A stretch of 64,000 bases of DNA from Pseudomonas putida (GTDB lineage Bacteria; Pseudomonadota; Gammaproteobacteria; Pseudomonadales; Pseudomonadaceae), in the NCBI GenBank assembly GCA_041071465.1, contig CP163498.1, forward strand, positions 5,784,001 to 5,848,000, in the 5' to 3' direction. The first letter of the stretch is position 1; each line of letters starts with the position of its first letter. Shown here one piece after another: positions 53,571 through 62,256 of the stretch. A program made the translations under genes and the position numbers. The notes beneath the pieces are model-generated. The model was not told where the DNA came from. It did not search any database and saw only the letters and a program-made list of their open reading frames with translations.

Positions 53571-55304
53571 ATGGCGACCACTGACGACACGCAACACCGC
53601 TTCGACCTGGTGGTACTGGGCAGCGGCGCCGGTGGCTTTGCCGCTGCCGCCACGGCGGCCCGCCGTGGGCTGAAGGTACTGGTGGTGGAAAAGGCCGAGC
53701 ACTTTGGCGGTACCTCGGCGATATCTGGCGGTGCGGTGTGGCTATACGGCACCGATCAAGCCCGCGCCGCCGGAGCCAAGGACTCCCCCGAGGCCATGCG
53801 CACCTACCTCAAGCAGGTGATCGGCGACGGCTACGACCCTCTTCTGGGTAACGCCTTCATCGAACAAGGCCACCAGGCGCTGCGCTGGCTGGAGCAGAAC
53901 ACCGAGTTGCGCTATGCCCTGCGCCCACACTCGCCCGACTACTACCCCGATGCCCCCGGTGCCACTCAGTTCGGTCGCGCGCTGGAAATGGTCGAGTACG
54001 ATGGCAAGCACCTCGGCGCACGCTTCAAGGACCTGCAGATGCCCCCGCCCGGCATGCTGCTGTTCGGCGGCATGATGGTCAACCGCGTGGATATCCAGCA
54101 TTTCCTCAGCATTCGCCGCTCGCCCAGGTCGCTGTGGCACTGCCTGAAACTGATGGCGCGTTACGCGCGGGACCGCCTGCAGCACCCGCGTGGCACCCGG
54201 CTTACCACCGGCAATGCATTGATTGCCCGCCTCGCCACCAGCGCTTTTGCCCACGGCACACAGCTTTGGTTGCGCAGCGAAGCGGTGGAGTTGATCGTCG
54301 AGTGCGGCGTGGTGACTGGCGTAGTTGTACAGCGCGAGGGCCTCCGTGTGCGGGTATCTGCTCGTGGTGGCGTGGTGTGCGCAATGGGCGGGTTCGCTGC
54401 TGGCGCACTGGCCGCCAACTACAGACCGCCCCAAGAGGCGCCGCACCTGACCATGTCACCGCCGGCCAACGACGGTGCCGCCCTGCGCCTTTGCCAGGCC
54501 GTGGCAGCAGCCGAGGGCGAGGGCCTGGCGGCCAACTTCTTCTGGGCGCCGGTTTCCGAACTGCGCCACGCCGGGGGTGAGCGTGAACGCTTCCCGCACC
54601 TGGTCACCGACCGCGCCAAACCTGGCGTGATTGCGGTCGACCCGGCCGGGCGCCGCTTCGTCAACGAATCCGACTCCTACCACCATTTTGTGCAGACCAT
54701 GTTCGCCAACGGCATTGCCAGTTGCTGGCTGGTCTGCGATGCCGAAGCGATAAATCGCTACGGGCTGGGTCTGGCGCGGCCAAAGCCGGTGAACAACCAG
54801 GCGTTGATCGACGCCGGCTACTTGTACCGGGCCGCAACACCACAAGCCTTGGCCCAGGCCATCGGCGTCGACCCACAGGTGTTTGCGCAAACCCTCGAGC
54901 AGTTCAATGCCGATGCCCGCAATGGCATCGACCGCGCGTTCGGCAAAGGCAGCAACCGCTACAACCGCTACATGGGCGACCCGCAACACACGCCCAACCC
55001 CTGCCTGGCGCCATTGAGCAGTGGGCCGTTCTACGCCATCCGCATCCACACCGGCGACCTCGGCTCTGCCCGCGGCCTGGTGACCAACGCCGATGCCAAC
55101 GTGTTGAACCGTAGCGGCCAGCCCATCACCGGGCTGTATGCGGTCGGCAACGACATGAACTCATTGATGAAGGGTACCTACCCCGGCCCCGGCATCACCT
55201 TGGGCCCTGCCCTCACCTTCGGCTGGCTCGCTGCCAACCACATCACCGCGCGCCTGCAGGCGCCGACTGCCCACACGGAGACCCCAGCATGTACTACGAA
55301 CTGA
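53571..55304 (+). CDS. FAD-dependent dehydrogenase, ketosteroid-delta1-dehydrogenase/fumarate-reductase type (copy 1)
   Basis: The product has 577 residues. LVVLGSGAGGFAAAATAARR near residue 13 and VVEKAEHFGGTSAISGG bind FAD. GNDMNSLMKGTYPGPGITLG near the C-terminus is the typical closing motif of the ketosteroid-dehydrogenase group. These enzymes introduce a C=C bond next to a ketone in a ring. It starts five bases after the shikimate-dehydrogenase-like gene and overlaps the NIPSNAP gene by 16 bases. It is clearly related to the proteins at 55630 and 62257, but is not a recent copy. The substrate is unknown. Confidence 0.9.
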   Translation: MATTDDTQHRFDLVVLGSGAGGFAAAATAARRGLKVLVVEKAEHFGGTSAISGGAVWLYGTDQARAAGAKDSPEAMRTYLKQVIGDGYDPLLGNAFIEQGHQALRWLEQNTELRYALRPHSPDYYPDAPGATQFGRALEMVEYDGKHLGARFKDLQMPPPGMLLFGGMMVNRVDIQHFLSIRRSPRSLWHCLKLMARYARDRLQHPRGTRLTTGNALIARLATSAFAHGTQLWLRSEAVELIVECGVVTGVVVQREGLRVRVSARGGVVCAMGGFAAGALAANYRPPQEAPHLTMSPPANDGAALRLCQAVAAAEGEGLAANFFWAPVSELRHAGGERERFPHLVTDRAKPGVIAVDPAGRRFVNESDSYHHFVQTMFANGIASCWLVCDAEAINRYGLGLARPKPVNNQALIDAGYLYRAATPQALAQAIGVDPQVFAQTLEQFNADARNGIDRAFGKGSNRYNRYMGDPQHTPNPCLAPLSSGPFYAIRIHTGDLGSARGLVTNADANVLNRSGQPITGLYAVGNDMNSLMKGTYPGPGITLGPALTFGWLAANHITARLQAPTAHTETPACTTN

Positions 55305-55609
55305 GAACCTACACCCTCGACCCACTGAAAATGGCCGACTGGCTGGCCCTGTACCAAAGCCATGCGCTGGAAGTGCAAAGCGAACACCTGGGCAACCTGG
55401 TCGGTTTTTTCACCAGTGAGTTCGGCGACGTCAACCAGGTGGTGCACATCTGGGGCTACGCCAGCCTCGACGAGCGCATGGCTCGCCGCGCAGCCATGGC
55501 GGCAGACCCGCGCTGGGCGGAGTTCTCGCGGCGCAACCGCGAGCTGGGTGCGGTACAGCGCCTGCAATCGCGGCTGCTGCGGCCGACCGGCTTCTCACCG
55601 CTGCAATAA
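55289..55609 (+). CDS. NIPSNAP-family protein
   Basis: The product has 106 residues. It starts MYYELRTYTLDPLKMADWLA, with the family's YELRTYTL opening, followed by VHIWGYASLDERMARRAAM, where the usual W.Y.sl..R...R pattern is seen. It is a small dimeric ferredoxin-like fold with no settled function, often encoded beside oxidoreductases. It overlaps the preceding FAD gene and precedes the next by 20 bases, so it belongs to the same operon. Confidence 0.9.
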   Translation: MYYELRTYTLDPLKMADWLALYQSHALEVQSEHLGNLVGFFTSEFGDVNQVVHIWGYASLDERMARRAAMAADPRWAEFSRRNRELGAVQRLQSRLLRPTGFSPLQ

Positions 55610-55629
55610 ACCGCACGCCACCTCTTCCC

Positions 55630-57333
55630 ATGCCTGAGTGGACCCCTTCCATGCAACCCCTCGACTGTGACGTACTCGTCATCGGCGCCGGCGCCTCTGG
55701 CCTGGCTGCCGCCGTAACCGCCGCACATCACGGCCTGCAAGTGATCGTGGCGGAAAAAGCCAGCCAGCTGGGCGGCACCAGCGCCTGGTCGGGGGGCTGG
55801 TTGTGGATACCACGCAACCCGCTGGCCATCGCCGAGGGCATCCTTGAAAACGACGATGCCCCGGAGCGTTACTTACGAGCGCAAACCCACACCCGCGCGC
55901 TGGACCCACGCCAACGCGCGTTCCTGCGCCATGGCCCGGAGATGGTGGCGTTCTTCCAGCAACACACTGCCGTGCAGTTCCAGTGCGGTAGCCGTATGCC
56001 CGACATGCGTGAAGGCGATGGCAGTGCACGCGGTGGGCGCTCGCTGTGTGCGCTGCCCTATGACGGTCGCCTGCTCGGGCCTTGGCTGCACAAGCTGCGC
56101 CCGCCGCTGGATATCGTCAGCCTGGCCGGCATGGGCGTTGCCGGGGGCGCCGACATGGCCGCCTTCTTCAACGCCACCCGCTCGCCCAAGGCGGCGCTGC
56201 ATGTGGGCAAACGCCTGTTGCGTCATGGGCGCGACCTGCTGCTGCACCGTCGCGGGCTGCAATTGGTCAACGGCAACGCGCTGGTGGCGCGCCTGCTGCG
56301 CAGCGCCCTCGACCTCGGCGTGACCTTGCTGACCGACAAACCCGCCAGCCGCTTGCTGGGCGAAGGGCGGGTCAGCGGCGCACTGTTCGCCGATGGCCAG
56401 GTCATCCATGCCCGCCGTGGTGTGGTGTTGGCCTGTGGCGGCTTCCCGCATGACCGCCAGCGCATCGCGCAGCTGATGCCGCACGCGCCTGGCGGTGACC
56501 AGCATTACTCTGCAGCGCCCAGGGAAAACAGCGGAGACGGTTTGCGCCTGGGCGAACAGGCCGGTGGCCTGGTACCTACCACTGCGGTCCATAGTGGCGC
56601 GTGGGCACCTGTGTCGCGGGTGCCGCGACGTGATGGCGGTTTCGGTCATTTCCCGCACTTGATCGACCGCGCCAAGCCCGGGTTCATTGCCGTACGCCGC
56701 GATGGCCGGCGCTTCGTCAACGAAGCCGATTGCTACCACGATTTCATGAACGCGCTGTTCGCCGCCACGCCGCAAGGCGAGCGGCCAGAGGCCTGGCTGA
56801 TCTGTGACCACACTGCGCAACGGCGCTATGGCATTGGGTGGGCCAAGCCGTTTCCCTTCTCTACCCGCTTCTATCAGCGCAGTGGCTATTTGCACAATGG
56901 CGCTACCCTGGCGCAATTGGCGCAGCGCTGTGGGATCGACGCTGCGCAGTTGCAGCGCACGGTAGAAGGCTTCAACCAATATGCAGCCCAAGGTAGAGAC
57001 CCTGCTTTCCAGCGAGGAGTATCGGCATACAACCAGGCCCAGGGCGAACCGCTGCAAGTGCCCAACCCATCGTTGCGCCCGCTGCTGAAGGGGCCGTTTT
57101 ACGCGGTAAAACTGCTGCCAGGCAGCCTTGGCACCTTCGCCGGCCTGGGCACAGACGCCTCGGCCCGCGTGCTGGACCACGCGGGGCAGCCGATACCCGG
57201 GCTGTTTGCAGTGGGTAACGACATGCACAGCGTGATGGGTGGGCACTACCCGAGCGGCGGTATTACCCTTGGGCCGGGGATGACCTTTGGGTATCTGGCC
57301 GGGAGAGCATTGAGTGGCCTGAGCTCAATATGA
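55630..57333 (+). CDS. FAD-dependent dehydrogenase, ketosteroid-delta1-dehydrogenase/fumarate-reductase type (copy 2)
   Basis: The product has 567 residues. It has VLVIGAGASGLAAAVTAAHH and EKASQLGGTSAWSGGW at the N-terminus and GNDMHSVMGGHYPSGGITLG at the C-terminus. QLVNGNALVARLL in the middle is shared with the copies at 53571 and 62257. It is closer to the 62257 protein (both have SGGW and PRNPLA segments). It likely acts on the product or an isomer of the substrate of copy 1. The ATG at 55651 (MQPLDCDVL) is an alternative start. Confidence 0.9.
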   Translation: MPEWTPSMQPLDCDVLVIGAGASGLAAAVTAAHHGLQVIVAEKASQLGGTSAWSGGWLWIPRNPLAIAEGILENDDAPERYLRAQTHTRALDPRQRAFLRHGPEMVAFFQQHTAVQFQCGSRMPDMREGDGSARGGRSLCALPYDGRLLGPWLHKLRPPLDIVSLAGMGVAGGADMAAFFNATRSPKAALHVGKRLLRHGRDLLLHRRGLQLVNGNALVARLLRSALDLGVTLLTDKPASRLLGEGRVSGALFADGQVIHARRGVVLACGGFPHDRQRIAQLMPHAPGGDQHYSAAPRENSGDGLRLGEQAGGLVPTTAVHSGAWAPVSRVPRRDGGFGHFPHLIDRAKPGFIAVRRDGRRFVNEADCYHDFMNALFAATPQGERPEAWLICDHTAQRRYGIGWAKPFPFSTRFYQRSGYLHNGATLAQLAQRCGIDAAQLQRTVEGFNQYAAQGRDPAFQRGVSAYNQAQGEPLQVPNPSLRPLLKGPFYAVKLLPGSLGTFAGLGTDASARVLDHAGQPIPGLFAVGNDMHSVMGGHYPSGGITLGPGMTFGYLAGRALSGLSSI

Positions 57334-57711
57334 CCACAGCGAGGCCTGATTTTCGAAACGGCTACTCATAGGGTTACTCCATCTGAGCAACCTTGAGTGG
57401 CTGTTGCAACAACCCTCGCGGTAAACGGAAGCCCGTGAACGGCTGCTGGGTAATGGGCAGCCTGCCCTTCTCATCAAAACTGCGCCCATCCAGCAACAAG
57501 GCTCAAAGCCTTCTACCCTTTATTGACGTGAATCCCTGCCGCGCCCGCAGGCCAACGCAACCGTTCGGTAACCGAACAGTAGCCCGTCTCTTGAATTGAC
57601 GCTGCCGCCTTCACTGCTCACCATGCACCGGCCTTGCGTGCCCCCTGCCTGGGAACCGGTCACGTACCCGTAGCACCGCAGCTGAATACAATTTCAAGAA
57701 ACGAGCAGTTT
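57334..57711. other. Gap before the MFS gene, with two palindromes
   Basis: No gene is supported in these 378 bases. A perfect GTTCGGT-A-ACCGAAC palindrome lies at 57563-57577 and a TGTTGCAACA palindrome at 57402-57411. Otherwise I see nothing. Confidence 0.5.
57563..57577. promoter_or_regulatory. PcaR-like palindrome upstream of the MFS gene
   Basis: GTTCGGTAACCGAAC is a perfect 15-base palindrome. It shares the GTxCGxTAAxCG pattern with the boxes at 52641-52675, so the same IclR regulator may act on both. Confidence 0.5.
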
Positions 57712-59037
57712 ATGAACCACTCCAAGATCACCCCCGCCGCACCCCGGATGTCCCAGGGTTCGATCGGCGACAAGCTTCGCGGCGCCTTCGGCGTCGGCAA
57801 AACCCGTTGGGGCATGCTTGCCCTGGTGTTCTTCGCCACCACCCTGAACTACATCGACCGCGCCGCCCTTGGCATCATGCAGCCCGTGCTGGCCAAGGAA
57901 ATGAGCTGGACGGCGATGGACTACGCCAACATCAATTTCTGGTTCCAGGTCGGTTACGCCATCGGCTTTCTGCTGCAGGGCCGGCTGATCGACAAAGTCG
58001 GGGTCAAACGCGCCTTCTTCTTCGCCGTGCTGCTGTGGAGCCTGGCCACCGGTGCCCATGGCCTGGCTACCTCGGCGGCAGGTTTCATGGTGTGCCGCTT
58101 CATCCTCGGTCTGACCGAGGCCGCCAACTACCCGGCTTGCGTCAAGACCGTGCGCCTGTGGTTCCCAGCGGGTGAGCGAGCGATTGCCACCGGGTTGTTC
58201 AACGCCGGCACCAACGTCGGTGCCATGGTCACCCCGGCCCTGCTGCCGCTGATCCTCGCCGTGTGGGGCTGGCAGGCCGCGTTCATCGCCATGGGCAGCC
58301 TGGGCCTGGTATGGGTGGTGCTGTGGGTGCTGAAGTACTACAACCCCGAAGACCACCCCAGCGTGCGCCAGAGCGAGGTGCAGTACATACAGCAGGACGA
58401 CGAGCCCGAGCCGACCCGCGTGCCGTTCAGCCGTATCCTGCGCCTGCGTGGCACCTGGGCGTTTGCAGTGGCCTATGCGATTACCGCACCGGTGTTCTGG
58501 TTCTACCTGTACTGGCTGCCGCCATTCCTCAACCAGCAGTACAGCCTGGGCATCAACGTGACCCAGATGGGCATCCCGCTGATCATCATCTGGCTGACGG
58601 CGGACTTTGGCAGCATCGGTGGCGGCATCTTGTCGTCGTGGCTGATTGGCCGTGGCGTGCGTGCCACGACTGCGCGGCTGGTGTCGATGCTGATCTTCGC
58701 CTGCACCATGCTCAGCGTCATCTTTGCCGCCAACGCCAGTGGCCTTTGGGTTGCAGTGGCCGCCATCTCGCTGGCCGTGGGCGCGCACCAGGCGTGGACG
58801 GCGAACATCTGGAGCCTGGTGATGGACTACACACCCAAGCACCTGGTGAGCACGGTGTTCGGGTTTGGCAGCATGTGCGCGGCGATTGGCGGGATGTTCA
58901 TGACGCAAATCGTCGGCAGCGTGTTGACCGCTACCCACAACAACTATGCCGTGCTGTTCACCATGATCCCGGCCATGTACTTCCTGGCGCTGGTGTGGAT
59001 GTACTTCATGGCACCGCGCAAGGTCGAGAGCGCCTGA
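57712..59037 (+). CDS. MFS transporter (anion:cation symporter family)
   Basis: The product has 441 residues from the ATG at 57712. Twelve membrane helices. WGMLALVFFATTLNYIDRAA in helix 1 and WFPAGERAIATGLFNAGTN in helix 5 are ACS-family landmarks, as in glucarate, galactonate and phthalate transporters. It is the last plus-strand gene of the aroE-like/FAD operon region, separated by a promoter-sized gap, and should import the pathway's acid substrate. It is not closely related to the MFS at 49502. A strong terminator follows. Confidence 0.9.
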   Translation: MNHSKITPAAPRMSQGSIGDKLRGAFGVGKTRWGMLALVFFATTLNYIDRAALGIMQPVLAKEMSWTAMDYANINFWFQVGYAIGFLLQGRLIDKVGVKRAFFFAVLLWSLATGAHGLATSAAGFMVCRFILGLTEAANYPACVKTVRLWFPAGERAIATGLFNAGTNVGAMVTPALLPLILAVWGWQAAFIAMGSLGLVWVVLWVLKYYNPEDHPSVRQSEVQYIQQDDEPEPTRVPFSRILRLRGTWAFAVAYAITAPVFWFYLYWLPPFLNQQYSLGINVTQMGIPLIIIWLTADFGSIGGGILSSWLIGRGVRATTARLVSMLIFACTMLSVIFAANASGLWVAVAAISLAVGAHQAWTANIWSLVMDYTPKHLVSTVFGFGSMCAAIGGMFMTQIVGSVLTATHNNYAVLFTMIPAMYFLALVWMYFMAPRKVESA

Positions 59038-59061
59038 GGGCGCTAGCCACTTTTCTCTACG

Positions 59062-59084
59062 GGGCCCTTGCGGGCCCTTTTTTT
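59062..59084 (+). terminator. Rho-independent terminator
   Basis: GGGCCC-TTGC-GGGCCC is followed by seven T, 24 bases after the MFS stop codon. Confidence 0.9.
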
Positions 59085-59108
59085 GGGCTAGTAATAATGG
59101 CCATGACA

Positions 59109-59225
59109 GTGGGAGCGGCCTTGCGTCGCGAAAGGGCTGCAAAGCAGCCCCAGCGATTTCTGCAACACGCCTGAGAATCTGGGGCCGCTTTGCGGCCCTT
59201 TTCGCGACACAAGGCCGCTCCTACA
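59109..59225. repeat. Pair of inverted REP elements
   Basis: GTGGGAGCGGCCTTGCGTCG at the left and its counterpart (GCGACACAAGGCC, then GCTCCTAC) at the right face each other. GGGCTGCAAAGCAGCCC and GGGCCGCTTTGCGGCCC hairpins lie between them. A typical putida-type REP pair between convergent genes. Confidence 0.85.
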
Positions 59226-59248
59226 AAAGGGGGCGCTGCCGGTCGAAA

Positions 59249-60064
59249 TCAGACCTTGGCCAACACCGCCAGGGCTTTCTCCAGCGCCATGCGCGCGCGC
59301 TGTTCGCCGCTGATGCCCTGCTCCAGCAACTGCCGTGTGGGTATTTCCAGGCTCAGCGGCACGGTTGCCGGCAAGCCGCGCAGCAGGCTGACCAGGTCGG
59401 CATCGCCATCACCGGGGAAGCGTCGCTCGTTACGCGCCTGGCGCAGAATCTCGTCCATGTCGGCCGGTACTGGGCCGGCCACGTCACACAGCTGGGCATA
59501 GCGCATGCGCTGCGGAGCCAACTGCGCCAGGTGGTCCAACGATGAGTGGGATCGGTTGAAGTGGAAGGCATCCACCAGCACGCAGCCATTGGCGTGGTCG
59601 GCGTTGGCCACCACTCGCATGGCCTGGCGCAGGTCGCGCACGTCGGTCCAGGGCATGAACTCCAGGTGCGGGTAGATGCCGTAGCGCGCCGCCAGCTCGC
59701 ACAAAGCGGCAAAGCGTTCGGTCAGCCGCGCTTCGTCCGGGTCGTTGCCAGCCACCAGCAGTTCGGTGCCCCCCAACTCGGCGCCCACCGCCAGGATCGG
59801 TTCGAAATCGGCGACGCAGGTTTCCGGCTTGAGGCGCAGAATCTCCAGGTCGAGCACCTTGATGCCGGTGTCGCGCAGGCGCGCCTGGGTCTGCCGACGC
59901 AGGTCGGCATCGGCCACCAACGGGAAGTGCTGCTCGTGTTCGGTAGCGGGCACCAGGCGTAGGCCAACGTGGCTGTAACCCGCGCGGGCGGCAGCCTCGA
60001 CCATGTCCGGTGGGGACAGCTCGAGTACCGTCAGGGCCGCGAGGGAGAAAATCCGATCAGTCAT
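59249..60064 (-). CDS. Sugar phosphate isomerase/epimerase-like TIM-barrel protein
   Basis: The product has 271 residues of the AP-endonuclease-2/xylose-isomerase-like fold. It contains MVEAAARAGYSHVGLRL, and metal-site residues are visible as Glu in HLEFMPW, Asp-x-x-His in LVDAFHFNRS and Glu in PLSLEIP near the end. Relatives include inosose dehydratase/isomerase and bacterial 3-dehydroshikimate dehydratases, which would fit a pathway with a shikimate-dehydrogenase-like enzyme. That link is inference. It lies 30 bases downstream of the Gfo/Idh gene in one operon. Confidence 0.88.
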   Translation of the reverse strand: MTDRIFSLAALTVLELSPPDMVEAAARAGYSHVGLRLVPATEHEQHFPLVADADLRRQTQARLRDTGIKVLDLEILRLKPETCVADFEPILAVGAELGGTELLVAGNDPDEARLTERFAALCELAARYGIYPHLEFMPWTDVRDLRQAMRVVANADHANGCVLVDAFHFNRSHSSLDHLAQLAPQRMRYAQLCDVAGPVPADMDEILRQARNERRFPGDGDADLVSLLRGLPATVPLSLEIPTRQLLEQGISGEQRARMALEKALAVLAKV

Positions 60065-60094
60065 TTATCGTCACCAGTAAAGAGTAAGGTTGCT

Positions 60095-61146
60095 TCAGCC
60101 AATGTGCTCGGGCGCGCAGGCCCGGCCGCTTTCGGCTGCCTGGCGGATCGCTTCGATCAGCGCGAGGGTGCGGCCACCGTCGGCGGCATCGATCAGCGGC
60201 GCCTGTTCACCACGGGCAACCCGCACGAAGTGCTGCAACTGCAGGGTCAACGCCTCGCCAGCGGGGATGCTCTCCTCGCACTGCAGCAGCGGCGTGTGCC
60301 AGCCCGAACCGGCCTCGGCGTAATGCCAGCGCTTGAGCTGGGGAATGCTCAACGCCCCTTGAGTACCAGCCAGCATGTAACACGGCTGACCGTCCTGGCG
60401 CGGGTAGATCGGGCTTTCGCCAGAGTCCAGCTCCCAGCTCCAGGGCGCGGCCACCGCGTCCGAGCCCGTCAGGCTGCCCAACGCGCCATTGGCGAATTGC
60501 AGCAGCACTGCTGCGCTGTCTTCGTTGGCAAAACCACGTACATCGTTGCGGGTGAACGCCTGCACCTGCACCACCTCACCACACAGGTGACGCAGCAGAT
60601 CCAGGTCGTGGATCAGGTTGGTCAGCAAAAAGCCCGCCCCTGGCTCGCGACGCCAGGGGGTTTCGAAATAGCTGTCGGGCTTTTGCAACTGCCACAGCGC
60701 GGTGACGTTGATCAGCCGGCCCAGCTTGCCTTCGCTGATCACCTGGTGCGCCTTGGCGATCAGCGGGTTGTGCCGGCGATGGTGGCCGACCAGCACCGGC
60801 ACATTGCACCGACGCGAAGCCTCTACCAGTGCCCGAACTTCATCCAGATGTACGCCTACCGGTTTTTCTACAAGCACCGGCACGCCGGCCTCGACGCAAT
60901 CCAACGCGGTGGCCACATGCTGATTGTTGGGGTTGGCGATGATCACCGCCTCCGGGCGCACACGCTCAAGCATCTGGCGATGGTCGGCAAAACAAGGCAC
61001 ACCGCACTCGGCGGCGAAGGCTTCGGCCTGTGGGCCGGGTCGGCCACGGCACACAGTTGGGCTTGCGGCACATTGCGCAAGTGCTGGTAGTGCTGGCGGC
61101 CCATGATGCCAGCGCCGATCAAGGCAATACGAAGGGGTGCGTTCAA
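60095..61146 (-). pseudogene. Gfo/Idh/MocA-family oxidoreductase, frameshifted near the 5' end
   Basis: The ATG at 61146 opens a Rossmann fold (LRIALIGAGIMGRQHYQHL, AVADP), then the frame breaks near 61035. In the next frame the protein continues PQAEAFAAECGVPCFADH, PEAVIIANPNNQH and VPVLVEKPVGVH to 60095. One extra G or C in the CCCGGCC (coding strand) at 61033-61039 gives ADPGPQAEAF and a normal protein of about 350 residues. The conserved EKP and the GAGFLLTNLIHDLDL active-site region are intact. It is an NAD(P)-dependent dehydrogenase of sugars or cyclitols. It is operonic with the isomerase-like gene. Probably a consensus error. Confidence 0.88.
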
Positions 61147-61218
61147 CAGCCTGTCCTCTTGTCATTGTTGTTTTGTGAATTCTGAAACTCAGTTCCAGAA
61201 TCCACGATCAACAATTTA

Positions 61219-61229
61219 GAACCTGGTTC
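61219..61229. promoter_or_regulatory. GAACC-T-GGTTC palindrome upstream of the Gfo/Idh operon
   Basis: TAGAACCTGGTTCA closely resembles the TGGAACCTTGTTCCA site at 62220-62234. It sits 73 bases before the operon start. Likely bound by the IclR regulator at 61286. Confidence 0.55.
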
Positions 61230-61285
61230 AGCTTTTCAGAAGAACCGGCTCAACAGACTGTGCGGTAATCGACCGCTTTATGCCT

Positions 61286-62062
61286 TCAAGCGAACAACTC
61301 GCTGGCGCGGCTGGCAGCCGACAGTTCGTCCGCCGCCGCCAGCAGCAGCGGTGCCAGCTCGGGCAGGCGGCTTTGTGCCAGGCGCGCGCTGGGCCCGGCG
61401 ATGCTCAGCACGCCGATGACCTCGTCACTTTGCGGGCGGCGCACCACTGCGGCGAGGGCCGACGTGCCAATGGCGGAGGTTTCCTCGACCCAGGCGTAGC
61501 CACGCTCGCGGGCGCGGTGCAGGTAGGCGAGCAGCTCATCGGTGGAGCGCGGTGCATTCGGGCCGAACTGAGCGGGGTCGGCAATGCCTTGGCGCAACAC
61601 CATCTGCAGCGCCTGCTCATCGTTCAGGCTGGCCAGCCAGGCATGCCCGGAGGCGGTATAGAACAGCGGCGCATCGCGGCCCATGTCCGGGTCGTAGCGC
61701 AGCCCGGAGCGGGCGCCCTGGGACTTGGCGATCCAGGTTTGCCGGACGCCCTCGATCACACCCAGGCGTACCAGTTCGCCGCTGTCCTGGGCCAGGCGGT
61801 CGAGAATCGGCTGGATGATGTCGGCACCGCTGCTGGCCAGGTAACGAAAGCCCTGCGCGACCAGCTTGGCCGATAGCTGATAACGGCTGCTTTCCCGGTT
61901 TTGTCGCACATAGCCCAGCCGCACCAGCTCGGTGAGCATGCGGTGGGCAGCGCTTTTGGGAATGTCCAGGCGCTCGGCCAGGGTTTGCAGCGGTAGCCCC
62001 TGGGGCTCACCGGCAAGGCTTTCTACAAGACTGAAGGCGCGTTCGATCTGACTACCAGCCAT
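61286..62062 (-). CDS. IclR-family transcriptional regulator
   Basis: The product has 258 residues from the ATG at 62062 (AGGGA upstream). The winged helix (QIERAFSLVESLAGEPQGLP, then LAERLDIPKSAAHRMLTELVRLG) is followed by the ligand domain with VRLGVIEGVRQTWIAKSQGA, APLFYTASGHAWLASL and AWVEETSAIGTSALAAVVRR. It is divergent from the FAD dehydrogenase at 62257, and the Gfo/Idh operon lies downstream on the same strand. Shared palindromes in both promoters suggest that it controls both. Confidence 0.92.
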   Translation of the reverse strand: MAGSQIERAFSLVESLAGEPQGLPLQTLAERLDIPKSAAHRMLTELVRLGYVRQNRESSRYQLSAKLVAQGFRYLASSGADIIQPILDRLAQDSGELVRLGVIEGVRQTWIAKSQGARSGLRYDPDMGRDAPLFYTASGHAWLASLNDEQALQMVLRQGIADPAQFGPNAPRSTDELLAYLHRARERGYAWVEETSAIGTSALAAVVRRPQSDEVIGVLSIAGPSARLAQSRLPELAPLLLAAADELSAASRASELFA

Positions 62063-62219
62063 GACACAGGTCCCTGATTTTTTTGCGAATTCTAGAAGAT
62101 GATTCCACATCGTCGCTAGCCAGCGCAGCGCCAGCGACTGTGAATGTCCGATGATCGCCCAGTACTTGCCTGGCACAACCCGCCTGCCCTTGCAGGCCGA
62201 GACGCTGCCGACAAGAATA

Positions 62220-62234
62220 TGGAACCTTGTTCCA
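62220..62234. promoter_or_regulatory. TGGAAC-CTT-GTTCCA operator-like palindrome
   Basis: Perfect 6-base arms lie 23 bases before the start of the FAD dehydrogenase gene, where a repressor could block transcription. It is paired with 61219-61229. Confidence 0.6.
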
Positions 62235-62256
62235 ATAACAATACAGGAATCCCGTG

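Noticed and set aside
57393..57599. 68-codon plus-strand frame before the MFS gene
   Set aside because: No ribosome-binding site and poor amino-acid pattern. The palindromes there suggest a promoter region.
59109..59225. Small RNA gene or CRISPR-like repeat
   Set aside because: The sequence is a standard inverted REP pair of this genus. No regular spacing of repeats exists anywhere in the window.
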